Shown piece after piece: positions 52,641 through 62,916 of a DNA stretch of 64,000 bases. The stretch lies in assembly GCA_965204695.1 (NCBI GenBank), contig OZ242007.1, forward strand, positions 2,728,001 to 2,792,000, written 5' to 3'. Within the stretch, counting starts at the first letter, position 1. Each line of letters begins with the position of its first letter. The notes below the pieces were generated by a model. That model saw only the letters and a list, made by a program, of their open reading frames with translations. It was not told where the DNA came from and ran no database searches. The stretch comes from JAHEKD01 sp965204695. GTDB lineage: Bacteria; Pseudomonadota; Gammaproteobacteria; Arenicellales; JAHEKD01. The position numbers and the translations under genes were made by a program.

Positions 52641-54233
52641 ATGCATAAATTTGAACGTTTACAACAACGTTTTTCTGAAGGCCGCTTATCACGCCGGGAT
52701 TTTATTAAGCAGGCTACTGGCCTTGGATTAGCGGCCGCCATTCCTAACGCTATTTTGATCGAAGAAGCCAAGGCCAATGCGCCCAAAGTTGGCGGTCGTT
52801 TGCGTCAGGGTTTGAGCGGTGGTAACACCGCGGATACGCTTTTTGGTGTGCTGGGCCATGGTGATTGTCATCAAGTCAACGTGCAGTGGCAATTGTTAAA
52901 TAACCTGACAGAAGTAACGGGCACGGGTGAAATTGCCGGTGACCTGGCAGAAAGTTGGGAAGCCTCGCCCGATGCGGTAACTTGGACATTCAAGTTGCGC
53001 AAAGGTGTTGAATTCCACAACGGTAAAACTTTTGATTCAGCCGATGTCGTGCATTCAATCAACGTTCATCGAGGTGAAGATTCCAGATCAGTAGGCAAAG
53101 CACTGGTACAGGATATCGTTGATATTAAGGCTGATGGAAAAGATACTGTGGTTTTTACGCTAGCAACGGGCAATGCTGATTTTCCATTTACCTTGTCGGC
53201 CAATCCATTTCCAATAGCGCCAGCGGGAAGTATGGATAAAGAATGGATGGATGGCATTGGAACAGGTCCATATACCTTAGTTGACTGGGTGCCTGGCGTA
53301 CGTGCTTTTACCAAGCGTAATCCCAATTATTATAAAGACGGGCCATATTTTGATGAGGTCGAAAGCCTGAGTATTACGGATATCGTTGCTCGTATGAACG
53401 CCATCCGAACAGGAACTGTAGATGTGGTTGATAAGCCTGATTTAAAAACCTTGGCATTATTAGAAAAAGTTGAGGGTATTAACATTCAGGAAATTGCCGG
53501 CAATGTGTTCTACACCTTTCCGATGCTGGTGGATCAGCCGCCATTTGATAATAATGATATTCGTTTGGCGATGAAATATTGCGTTGACCGAGAAACTATG
53601 CTGCAAACGGTTTTGAACGGTCATGGTTACCTGGGTAACGATCATCCCGTTTCTAAATCACAACGTTACTTTAATGAAGATTTGCCACAACGCAAATACG
53701 ACCCGGACAAAGCAAAGTTCCACCTTAAACAAGCCGGCTTAGAGAGTTTTGATATAGATCTTTATGCTACCGATATTTATGCTGGTGGTTTGGATGCGGC
53801 TGTGTTATTTCAGGAAAGAGCTGCCGCAGGCGGAATCAATATAAATGTCAAACGCGAACCAACTGATGGTTATTTCATTAATGTCTGGAATAAAGTGCCT
53901 ATTTGTGTTTCGTTTTGGAGCGGTCGCCCAACTGAAGATTTGATGCTGACTCTAGCATTTTCAAAAGATTCATCCTGGAACGAAACTCACTGGAATCATG
54001 ATAAGTTTGAAGAGTTGTTAATTGCAGCACGCGCTGAACTTGATCAAACCAAGCGCAAACAGTTATATGGAGAAATCCAACAGATCATCAGCGATGAAGG
54101 TGGCATGATTGCCCCTGTGTTTGCTAATGTGATTAATGTTGTCAGCGATAAAATCGGTACACCGGAACACATTTCCAGCATCTTTTCGGTCGATGGTTAT
54201 CGTAATACCGAGCGCTGGTGGTTTAAGGGTTAA
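52641..54233 (+). CDS. ABC transporter solute-binding protein, family 5 (peptide/opine-type), Tat-exported
   Basis: A 530-residue protein. Three consecutive ATGs occur; the third (52641) has the best spacing from GGAG. The N-terminus is a twin-arginine signal (LSRRDFIKQATGLGLAAAIP). The SBP_bac_5 fold is visible: NLTEVTGTGEIAGDLAESWE, WTFKLRKGVEFHNGKTFDSA, GTGPYTLVDWVPG and DVVDKPDLKTL. Tat export suggests that the protein folds with a ligand or cofactor before export, or is a membrane-anchored lipoprotein-like form. No permease or ATPase genes are adjacent, so this is an orphan component here. Confidence 0.92.
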   Translation: MHKFERLQQRFSEGRLSRRDFIKQATGLGLAAAIPNAILIEEAKANAPKVGGRLRQGLSGGNTADTLFGVLGHGDCHQVNVQWQLLNNLTEVTGTGEIAGDLAESWEASPDAVTWTFKLRKGVEFHNGKTFDSADVVHSINVHRGEDSRSVGKALVQDIVDIKADGKDTVVFTLATGNADFPFTLSANPFPIAPAGSMDKEWMDGIGTGPYTLVDWVPGVRAFTKRNPNYYKDGPYFDEVESLSITDIVARMNAIRTGTVDVVDKPDLKTLALLEKVEGINIQEIAGNVFYTFPMLVDQPPFDNNDIRLAMKYCVDRETMLQTVLNGHGYLGNDHPVSKSQRYFNEDLPQRKYDPDKAKFHLKQAGLESFDIDLYATDIYAGGLDAAVLFQERAAAGGININVKREPTDGYFINVWNKVPICVSFWSGRPTEDLMLTLAFSKDSSWNETHWNHDKFEELLIAARAELDQTKRKQLYGEIQQIISDEGGMIAPVFANVINVVSDKIGTPEHISSIFSVDGYRNTERWWFKG

Positions 54234-55176
54234 TTGAAATTTAGTTACTGCTGGATTTTATAAACTGTCATTTCCGCGCTGAATCCGTCACCCCAGACAC
54301 CGATCCGGGGTCAGCACAGGCTCCGGTGGGAATCTAGGAATTCTTTTAAACGCCAGACGTGGTTTCAATAAAATAACAAATTACACTCTTTTATTTATAC
54401 CCTATATTGAAAATTCCCAAAGCAAGCGCTTGCCGGTTGCTGATCTCTTCCCATTTGGAAAGCACATGAATTCAAATATCCGCGATTAAGCAGTGATTTT
54501 CAGATCGGATAGTGATTTGATTACTCCAGCCCACGATACAGGCAATAATCTTATTTATACTGCGTTCAAGATCAATAAGAATCAACAGCTTTAAAAACAT
54601 TTTCGCTTGTTTAACTATCACTGCGTGCATTGTTCGATTAGCGCTACCTGTGCTTTTTTGTTCGTGCTGTTAAGTTTCCTTATCAGGGAGCGAATCTTCT
54701 GCATCCAGCTGTCATGCCGTTGTGGGTGGTCGTACTCAACACAATTTTATATCCCTATTCAACTTGATTTGCTCTACGCATTATATGGTCTGATGATAAT
54801 GAAGCTTTCTTTATTTTCTACAGCCTTTTTACAGATGGTCATTTTACTGCTTGTCTATATATTGAGCTGGTATTTGGCCTGCCTTATTGCCTCATTGGGA
54901 TTGATCGCAATCGCGAAACAACTAAGGGCGTAGCAGAATTTTCATGAAAGTTGGGGGAATTGTGCTGACCCATTCCATATCCATATACGCACTTGTGCGT
55001 ATTTATCATTATTTAGCATTTGGTTAATATCCAGTCGATATTATTTATGCTTATTAATGTAATCTATACAAGTTAATTGCCTAAATTTAAATCCTACTAA
55101 CTCAGATATCGCTGGCTATTCCAGCCTCAGGATGAGAAACAAATATTCAATATTTATTTTTAAACGAGAGATAATT
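54234..55176. other. Intergenic region with repeat-like hairpins and a possible small ORF
   Basis: 54268-54340 contains GTCATTTCCGCGCTGAATCC and ACCCC...GGGGT / CAGGCTCCGGTGGGAATCTA, resembling the dispersed repeat family with an internal insertion. The rest is AT-rich. A plus-strand frame at 54793-54933 is listed separately. The right end carries the promoter for the beta-helix gene. I see nothing else. Confidence 0.45.
54793..54933 (+). CDS. Possible 46-residue membrane peptide
   Basis: An ATG at 54793 opens a frame (MIMKLSLFSTAFLQMVILLL then YILSWYLACLIASLGLIAIA) of almost continuous hydrophobic residues with a basic end (KQLRA). It may be a small membrane protein, but there is no good Shine-Dalgarno and composition alone can produce this. 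Low confidence. Confidence 0.2.
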   Translation: MIMKLSLFSTAFLQMVILLLVYILSWYLACLIASLGLIAIAKQLRA

Positions 55177-58100
55177 ATGATGACAGATCAAGGCAATTTA
55201 CAATTCAATTGCACTATTAAAAGCCGGATTCAATATTTAACCCGCAGGTTGTTTCGACAATTTTTGTTTGCGCTAATGCTGTTTTCTATTTTCACTACGT
55301 CGGTTTTTGCTGCACTTGATCCGGCAGGATGTAAATGGTTATCGGACACAGATTTACGTGAGTATGGGTTTGAGCCGGTACGCGCTCATATGGCCAATCA
55401 AAGCGTTGACCGATGGGATTGTCCAAATTTAAATACGGCCACTCAGTCTGAACTTGATGCCTTTGATGATACTACAGCCATTCAAAGTGCAATTGATGCA
55501 GCCAATAAAACCAGACGAGTTGTGTATTTTAGCCCGGGCAAATATTTGGTCAATAATACTCTTAAAGTAACAATGGATTGGGAGGGTCATCGGAACAATG
55601 ACAGCAAAACCCGATTTGGACAGATTTTACAGGGGTCTTATTGTGGTTCCAGCAAACCGGCTATCCGCCTCAGACCGGGAGTTGCAACCACTCTTGCCGA
55701 TCCCTTTGAACCCAAACCTGTGATCTCATTATGGCGATTAAACGACTCTCAGAAGGAACTCACAACACCGGATGAAACCCACCACGGTAAAGACTGGAAC
55801 CAGGTAGTACGAAACTTGAAAATTGAAGTTGGCAATAATCCGGGCGCCGTAGGTATTCGACATGGTGGTGCTGAAGGCTCTTCAATTCAAGAAGTGGATA
55901 TTGACGTAGGCACCGGGTTTGCCGGTTTGTATTACCTTAATTCATCTGGCGGCTACACTTATAATGTAAACATAATTGGCGGCAAACACGGCATTTATAT
56001 ACCGGGAATAAAATATATTGACAATGTTAAAGTATCTCCCAGCATAGGCGGCGGTGCGACGCTTGTTACAGGTCTGACTTTGAAAGACCAGGAAGAAACC
56101 CCTATCGTATTCAATCATTTTGGGCCGTTAGTGATTGTTGGTTTTGATATTGAGCATGATAATGGCCTGGTTATTTCCACTAATGACAGCGCCAACGAAG
56201 AAAAATTAATACACCAATCATCCAAACCTGCCGGAAGCCATCTGTCCCTTGTTGACGGATCAATAAAAGCAAATACAAACACGGCCAATACTCCGGAAAT
56301 CATGCTGCACAATCAAGGCAGCTCCGTATATTTTAAAAATGTATATTTCACCGGGGCCTCCGAGATTTTATACAATGGCACCAATCCATCGAATAATCTT
56401 ACCTCAACTAATCCGTCAAACTGGACACATGTTGAAGAATATGCCTATTCGGAAGTGAAATATGGTGAGGCCGGCAATGATGTTCATGCTAAATATATCG
56501 AAGGTATTGCTAGCACCAATAGTGTCTATTCAGTCGCAATCAACAATAACGCCACTCCTGAGAGCGATTTAATTGATCGGCACACTTATGGTCTTGGATT
56601 ATGTAATATCGAGGGCGAAAATGTAGATACTGTAACTATTCCTCCGGGAGCCGATCATCGCGAGACCATTCAACAATCCATTAATAACGCAGGAAACACA
56701 ACCAGGGTTTTCCTGCCATCTTTGGGATTGAAAGAGAACAGCGAAGAACTGGAAACTTATAAATTAACTAATACGATATCGTTAAGAGAAAATACAGTTT
56801 TATGCGGAACCAGCCGCTATTCTACCGTGTTGGAATCAGATTTCGGCACCCTCACCAGTGATAAACCTGTCATTTCAACTGCAATCAATACCAGTCAATC
56901 GACAATGGCGGATTTGGGAATAATCATTCCTGAAGCAACTAAAGACGGAACATTTACTAACGATGTCCCCAACTATGATCCGCAGGCTTATGCCATCTAT
57001 TGGCAATCCGGCGGCGGATCCATTTTTCGTGATATTTCATACCGGCAAGACTATGGCGATCCGGGTGACATTAAAGCCATTCGAATAGCCAACAATGGTG
57101 GTGGAAAATGGTATGGAATAGTCCTTGCAGGCGGGTATCGGCCAGATGCTGTTAACGGGCAACCCGATAAAAGCTGCACCACAACCGACTATCCTATTAC
57201 CTATGATAACAATTTACGCGAAAATCAATCATATATCGTTTATGACAATAACCCGCAGCAAGAACGCCTCGGGTTGAGTACAAAATTCCGGCATTTGCAA
57301 ATTAGCAATGATAATGATGGTGATGGTATAGCCCCCGAACTGTCTTTTTATCCTTTTCACTGCCAGCATCGAACCATGCCCCGGGGTTCCATGTGTGAAC
57401 TTAACAATTCGGCCAACGTCTCTATCTATGGCATAAAAGCGGAAAGCTCAACCGTTCCGGAACATTCTGTCGCCATTGTTGACGATAACGACCCTGATAA
57501 TGTTCATTCACTATTCTTTATCAAAAATTCAACCGATATTTCGATTGTCGGTTATGAGCGCCTCGCAATTCAGGGGGCGGCCGTGGTTTATTTGAAGTCA
57601 TAAACAGCACAAATGTGACTATTGCCAATGCGGGCCGCCGGTTTTCAAGCAAAAACACCGCCTTCAATAACCATTATGATTACAACATTATTAAAGACAA
57701 AACCCTAAATACGGCTATTGAGGCCAAGGAAAAAGGATTTTTATCCTTATATAAAAGTGAACCGACGACAACCAGCATCACCCTTCCTCAGCCAACAGCT
57801 TATTGGCCTCTTGAAAATTCAACTTCGGCCGATGATGTCACCGGTAATCACGACGGCGATTTAATTAATTCACCATCGTCAGTTCAGGGGATACTGGGAA
57901 ATGCACTGTGGTTCAATGGCAATAACACGGCTAACAAATACGCTCAGATTCCAGCCAGTGCGAATTTGCAGAAAAAGGCATTTACCATTTCATCCTGGTT
58001 TAAGATGAATAGCAGCAATACCGGCAATGGAGTGATCGTTCGACAGCGTATTGATGCTGCCCCCTGGCTTGCCTGGGAACTCATTCTGATCAACGGCAAA

Positions 58101-58442
58101 CTGGCGTTTAGAGTTAAAGACAATAATAACAATCTGCCCATACATGATGTAAAGTCAAATAATACTATGGCCGTATCACAGTGGCATCATGCCGTTGGTG
58201 TGGTCGATACAAATGGAGCCATGTCACTTTATATCAATGGTGTCTTGCAAGATGACAGCGCTGCCAATGTGGATGTTACCTCAACCCCCAGTTCAAGTTT
58301 ACGTATTGGGGCCTCGGCGGCAGCCTACAACGGTTTCAAAGGGCCGATTGATGAAATCTGTTATTTCGGCAACCATGCATTGATCCTGGAACAAGTTGAG
58401 TTGTTATATAACGACCGTAACGCTGCTGTTTGTACACAGTAA
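55177..58442 (+). pseudogene. Secreted right-handed beta-helix protein with C-terminal LamG-like domain, frameshifted
   Basis: Started at the ATG at 55177 (ACGAGAG upstream). After a signal segment (FLFALMLFSIFTTSVFA) comes a pectate-lyase-superfamily region with TTAIQSAIDAANKTRRVVYF (a typical GDTxAIQxAI start), repeated in a second half (RETIQQSINNAGNTTRVFLP). At a G-run (57573-57577) the frame is lost: adding one G gives IQGGGRGLFEVINSTNVTIA and joins the downstream frame, which ends in a LamG/concanavalin-like domain (TAYWPLENSTSADDVTGNHD, AFTISSWFKM, SQWHHAVGVVDTNGAMSLYI). Full protein about 1088 residues; probably a surface polysaccharide-binding or -degrading protein. Lesion, phase-variable tract or base error cannot be separated. 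Confidence 0.8.
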
Positions 58443-58671
58443 TAAATCAACACAACCTTAGGGGCGTAGTTCAATTATTCAGCATCAATACATGATGTAT
58501 TGAAAATTGTGCTATGTCCCTATTCTGCTTTCTTGACCCAACTGACAAGGGAGTAATATTTGACTATGAAAATTCGGTGACTTTTTACGCAGCATGACAT
58601 GGCTATCGAAGCAACTCTAGCAGGTTATAGCATAGGCTTACTATGATGTGGAACCAGCGGGTAAAGGGTAA

Positions 58672-60216
58672 TTAAGTCATCGCTTTGTGAATTTCGAATT
58701 TTCGTTTTGTCATATATTCATTTAACTCCTCTTCAATAGCTGGGTCGATAGGAGGTTTTTGGTAGTCGTTTAATAATTGCTTCCATATTTCATTAGCCCG
58801 GACTTCGGCAGTTTTAGCGCCGTCTTCCTGCCAGGTTTCGAAGTTACGCCAATCAGAAAGCATAGGTTCATAGAACGCCGTTTTATAGCGTTCAAGTGTA
58901 TGCTCAGATGCAAAAAAATGTCCACCGGCTCCCACATCACGTATTGCACTAATACCGGTTTCTTTACGATTAATGGTAACCGGATCGAGAAAGGCGGCTA
59001 GCATTTGCAGTATTTCAGCATCCAAAATCAGCTTTTCAAAAGAACACACCAAGCCTCCTTCAAGCCAGCCACCGGCGTGCATCATCACATTTATATGACT
59101 AAGAATGCAGCTCCAGCAAGACATATCACTTTCATAAGTGGCTTGTAGATCAACAGCGGCCGAAGCAGTGGTGTTGCTTGAACGGATGGGTATGTTATAG
59201 CGTCTGGCAAGTTGAGCGGAAATCAGAACCGATTGAGCATATTCAGGCGTGCCAAATGCAGGAGAACCGCTGCGCATGTCAACATTGGAAGTAAAGTGAC
59301 CATAGAATACCGGGCAGCCTCGGTTAGCGGCCTGGGCAATGACAATACAAGCGAGCACCTCTGCATTTTGCTGGGTAATTGCTCCTGCCAGGGTTGCAGG
59401 TGCCATGGCTCCTGCCAAAGTAAAAGGTGTAGCATGAACAGGTTGACCGGCTAGTGCCATTTCAATCAAACCATCGCACATAGAGCCATCAATCAGCAAA
59501 GGAGAGTTTGTGTTAATACCTGCAATCAATGCTGGTGTTTGGGCAATTTCTTCATCATCAAGACCAAGCGAAATTTTCGCCATTTCGATGCAATCACGTG
59601 CCCGGCTGGCACTGTTTAACCAATTAGGATGCCAGGCTTTATCGGTTAAGGTTGATTGTGCATACATCATATCGAGATGACGTGATTCTGGAGGTAAATC
59701 CAGCGGTTCTAAGCCGGCGCCACCTTCATGATGATAAATATTCAAACTATGAACAAGTTTGACGAAATTTTGTACATCTTGGTAGGTGCCAGCACGTCGG
59801 CCTTGATCAAGATCAGATACGAAGGAAGGGCCACAGACGGTAGCAAAGGTTAAATTATTACCACCCACTTCAAGTGTTTTAGCCGGATTACGGGCATGAA
59901 TAGTAAAACTTGACGGCAATCCCGTTAGCATTTGTTCAACTAGTGCAGGATCAAAGCGTACCTGATTTGTACTGTTGTCAATTTCTGCACCAACTTGAGC
60001 TAATAGTTTCAACGCACGTTGGTCATCAACTTTGACACCTATATCACGCAAAATCTCTAGAGAGTTTTGATGAATAAATTCAATTTCATCGGCACTGATT
60101 AATTCAACCGGCGTAAGAGGATTTTCAACCGCTCTGAAAGCAGGTTGATTGATACTTGTTTGACGGGTTGATTTTTTTCGGTTGCGTCTGCTTCTTCGTT
60201 TGTCTGATGTGGTCAT
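58672..60216 (-). CDS. Trimethylamine methyltransferase (MttB)-family corrinoid methyltransferase, non-pyrrolysine
   Basis: A 514-residue protein with the MttB fold: ELISADEIEFIHQNSLEILR, FTIHARNPAKTLEVGGNNLT, ACIVIAQAANRGCPVFYGHF and HAGGWLEGGLVCSFEKLILD. No in-frame TAG is present, so it belongs to the widespread non-Pyl group whose studied members (such as MtgB) demethylate glycine betaine or other quaternary amines using a corrinoid protein. No corrinoid protein or activator gene lies adjacent. A basic N-terminal tail (KRRSRRNRKKS) is unusual. Clustered with a dimethylglycine-dehydrogenase-like gene. Confidence 0.9.
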   Translation of the reverse strand: MTTSDKRRSRRNRKKSTRQTSINQPAFRAVENPLTPVELISADEIEFIHQNSLEILRDIGVKVDDQRALKLLAQVGAEIDNSTNQVRFDPALVEQMLTGLPSSFTIHARNPAKTLEVGGNNLTFATVCGPSFVSDLDQGRRAGTYQDVQNFVKLVHSLNIYHHEGGAGLEPLDLPPESRHLDMMYAQSTLTDKAWHPNWLNSASRARDCIEMAKISLGLDDEEIAQTPALIAGINTNSPLLIDGSMCDGLIEMALAGQPVHATPFTLAGAMAPATLAGAITQQNAEVLACIVIAQAANRGCPVFYGHFTSNVDMRSGSPAFGTPEYAQSVLISAQLARRYNIPIRSSNTTASAAVDLQATYESDMSCWSCILSHINVMMHAGGWLEGGLVCSFEKLILDAEILQMLAAFLDPVTINRKETGISAIRDVGAGGHFFASEHTLERYKTAFYEPMLSDWRNFETWQEDGAKTAEVRANEIWKQLLNDYQKPPIDPAIEEELNEYMTKRKFEIHKAMT

Positions 60217-60328
60217 GGTTGAGCCCTGATTGATATAAGTGAATAGTTTTCAGATAAATATCAATCAAGCTCCTCCGGCCCACGTCTGTTGATTGGGAAT
60301 TGGATATTGAATATGAATTGAATAGTCT

Positions 60329-62746
60329 TTACTCACGCATTCTTAACCCTTTAGGGTCATAAAGTGGTTCAACTTGCAGCTTAGCGGGTTTAAGCTGACC
60401 AAGCAATTCGATTTGATAATTGGCACTAGCTTCAATGGCTTCGGGTTTAACATAAGCGAGAGCGATATGTTGCTTCGACCAGGCTCCATAGCCGCCAGAG
60501 GTTACATAGCCAACGAGCTGGTTATCCCGATACACAGGCTCATCACCCCAGACGGCACAATCTCCGGCATCAACGGTGAATGTCACACGTTTTTCTTTTA
60601 GTTGCTCATATGAGTTTTGTGTAGCCTCGCAACCGATAAATGATTCCTTATCCAGCCTGACGAATTGCCCGATATCCGCTTCATATGGCGTGTAGTCAGC
60701 CGAAAGCTCTGTACCCCATGCCGGAAAGCTTTTTTCCAGGCGGTTCATCATTAAGGCCCGAGTGCCAACCAGTCCCAATTCTTGAGATTTCCCTGCTTCT
60801 CTAATGGCATCAAACAACCGGGTTTGCTGATCTTGCGCACAGTAAAGTTCATAACCGCATTCACCTGTAAAGGAAACGCGGATGACAATGACATTTTCTA
60901 TACCGGCGACGGTAATGTTTCGTACCTGCATGAATGGAAATGCAGTATTACCCATATCAGCTTCAGCTAACTTCTCTAAAATTGCTCGTGCATTAGGCCC
61001 GGCCAAATGCAGCCCCGCTAACTGGTCACTGCAGTTTTTAATTTCAACGCCTTTGTTTGACAGGGTTTGATTGAAATAACGCATAAAAGCTAACTGCATA
61101 TAGTCTGCACCTAACAGAAAATAACGATTATGCGCTAACCGAGATATTGAGAAATCACCGATTAATTTGCCATTTTTGTTCAACATGGGCGACAGTTTTA
61201 CCTGTCCGTCCCGTTCTGGCATCTTATTGGCAAGAACCTGATTTAACCAGTCAAGTGAATGTTCACCTGTAACTTCAAACTTGGCCATGGCAGAAAACTC
61301 AAATAGCCCTGCCTGCTCACGAACTTGCAGGCATTCGTCAGCAACCGCTTGCCACCAGTTGGGTTGTCTGAAACTCAGTGTGTCTTGTGCTGGCTGTTGA
61401 GATTTGGAAAACCATAACGGATACTCGAGCCCGAAGCTCATACCGAACACCGCACCTTCATCAGCCAACTTGTCGTAGACAGGCGGTTTGTTGATAGGAC
61501 GTCCTGCCTCAAATTCCTGCTGTGGATAAATACGATCAGAACGGTGCTCATAAAAATAGCGAGTGGTGGCAAGCATGTAATCTCTGTTGGCCCAGTCTCC
61601 ATAACGTGCCACGTCCCAACAAAAAATATCGAACGGAGGCTCGCCAGCAATGATCCACTCAGCAATGACTCGCCCAATGCCAGCTCCCTGGTTGAAACCC
61701 GTCATTACCCCATTAGCGCAAAAATAATTCTGTAATGCCGGATGAGGTCCTAATAAAGGGCCCAGATCGGGCGAGAAAATCATTGGTCCGTTAATCACAC
61801 GCTTGATTCCAGCAGTTTCCAGGCAAGGCATGAGTTCGATCGATTTTTCAAAATGCCATTCCATCCGGGATAAGTCATCTTGCAGCAACTCGTGGCCAAA
61901 GTCCTGAGGAGTTTCGTCCACTGACCAGTGAATACAGGGTGTTTCGTACGCACCCAATAGCATTCCTTGGCCTTCCTGCCGCGCATAACCGTTTATCTCG
62001 CCGTCATTGATTTGCGGCAACTCGTGACTCATAGCCACAATTTCAGGAATATCTTCGGTAACCAGATAATGGTGTTCAACCGGCACTAAAGGTAAAGTAA
62101 TACCTGCCAGCGCGGCTACTTCACGTCCCCATAAACCTGCAGCGTTGACAATATATTCGGCCTCAATAGTCATATCTTGAGTGACAACTTGCCAATGTCC
62201 GTTAGCAAGTGGGTTTGTTTCTATCACCGGATTAAACCTGGAGATTTGGGCGCCAAGCTTCCTGGCAGCGGCGGCAAAGGCATGCGTAACTCCGGCCGGA
62301 TCGACATGACCACCTTCTTCCTCCCAAAGTGCGCCGACAAGATGGGACGTATCAATAATCGGTGCTTTTTGTTTAACCTCCTCGAGAGAAATAAACTCCG
62401 AGTCTATGCCTAAGTAACGACAGGCACCTCGTAGGGTCTTGTTGTAATCCATTTCTTCCTGGTTGCGGCATACATTTAACCCCCCTGTAGCGTGAAATCC
62501 ACAGGATTGACCGCTTTCTTTTTCCAACTCCGGGTAAATTTTATAGGTATAACGATGTATTTCAGCTACGGCAGTAGGGCTGGTAATGGTAAACAAGCCT
62601 CCTGCCGCGTGCCATGAAGAACCTGATGTCAGCTCTTGGCGCTCAACCAATAAGCAATCTTTCCAGCCATTTTTAGCTAAATGATAAAGAATGCTGCAGC
62701 CGACCACACCACCACCGATTACTATGACTCGAGCTGTTGAGTTCAT
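60329..62746 (-). CDS. Dimethylglycine/sarcosine dehydrogenase-like FAD and tetrahydrofolate enzyme
   Basis: An 805-residue two-domain protein. The N-terminal DAO oxidase has the FAD motif VIVIGGGVVGCSILYHLA and GSSWHAAGGLF, where the His is the covalent flavin site in DMGDH/SDH. The C-terminal half (from about residue 420) is a GCV_T/aminomethyltransferase domain (EFSAMAKFEVTGEHSLDWL, VRVSFTGECGYELYCAQDQQ, KSFPAWGTELSADYTPYEAD) that binds tetrahydrofolate to capture formaldehyde. It would oxidatively demethylate dimethylglycine or a related N-methyl amino acid. Divergent from the M20 amidohydrolase, with TTGTGATCACA operators in between. Confidence 0.92.
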   Translation of the reverse strand: MNSTARVIVIGGGVVGCSILYHLAKNGWKDCLLVERQELTSGSSWHAAGGLFTITSPTAVAEIHRYTYKIYPELEKESGQSCGFHATGGLNVCRNQEEMDYNKTLRGACRYLGIDSEFISLEEVKQKAPIIDTSHLVGALWEEEGGHVDPAGVTHAFAAAARKLGAQISRFNPVIETNPLANGHWQVVTQDMTIEAEYIVNAAGLWGREVAALAGITLPLVPVEHHYLVTEDIPEIVAMSHELPQINDGEINGYARQEGQGMLLGAYETPCIHWSVDETPQDFGHELLQDDLSRMEWHFEKSIELMPCLETAGIKRVINGPMIFSPDLGPLLGPHPALQNYFCANGVMTGFNQGAGIGRVIAEWIIAGEPPFDIFCWDVARYGDWANRDYMLATTRYFYEHRSDRIYPQQEFEAGRPINKPPVYDKLADEGAVFGMSFGLEYPLWFSKSQQPAQDTLSFRQPNWWQAVADECLQVREQAGLFEFSAMAKFEVTGEHSLDWLNQVLANKMPERDGQVKLSPMLNKNGKLIGDFSISRLAHNRYFLLGADYMQLAFMRYFNQTLSNKGVEIKNCSDQLAGLHLAGPNARAILEKLAEADMGNTAFPFMQVRNITVAGIENVIVIRVSFTGECGYELYCAQDQQTRLFDAIREAGKSQELGLVGTRALMMNRLEKSFPAWGTELSADYTPYEADIGQFVRLDKESFIGCEATQNSYEQLKEKRVTFTVDAGDCAVWGDEPVYRDNQLVGYVTSGGYGAWSKQHIALAYVKPEAIEASANYQIELLGQLKPAKLQVEPLYDPKGLRMRE

Positions 62747-62803
62747 TATTTCTCCTTTCGACTATAACTAGCAGGAACCTTGATTTGGATGAATTTAGCA
62801 TGT

Positions 62804-62816
62804 ATTGTGATCACAG
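62804..62816. promoter_or_regulatory. ATTGTGATCACAG operator, site 1
   Basis: A perfect TGTGATCACA palindrome about 60 bases upstream of the dehydrogenase start. It is repeated 74 bases away near the divergent gene. The form is typical of GntR-family (FadR subfamily) and CRP-like binding sites. Confidence 0.6.
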
Positions 62817-62877
62817 TTCAATTTATTATTTTTATCTGAAAATATGAAATAATAACCATCGACTCACTCACCTTCAT

Positions 62878-62890
62878 ATTGTGATCACAA
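62878..62890. promoter_or_regulatory. ATTGTGATCACAA operator, site 2
   Basis: Identical core to site 1, 27 bases upstream of the M20 amidohydrolase ATG, so the two sites flank the divergent promoters. Confidence 0.6.
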
Positions 62891-62916
62891 AATATGTTTT
62901 TAATAGCCAGATAAGT

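Noticed and set aside
54607..54933. 108-codon plus-strand ORF with TTG start
   Set aside because: The N-terminal 62 codons are Cys/aromatic-rich without a start signal; only the last 46 codons are kept as a low-confidence small ORF.
58672..60216. Pyrrolysine-containing MttB
   Set aside because: The reading frame has no in-frame TAG and is full length without one.
62881..62916. GTG start for the M20 protein at 62881
   Set aside because: It lies within the TGTGATCACA palindrome and adds residues with no family match; the ATG at 62917 is adjacent to the conserved region.
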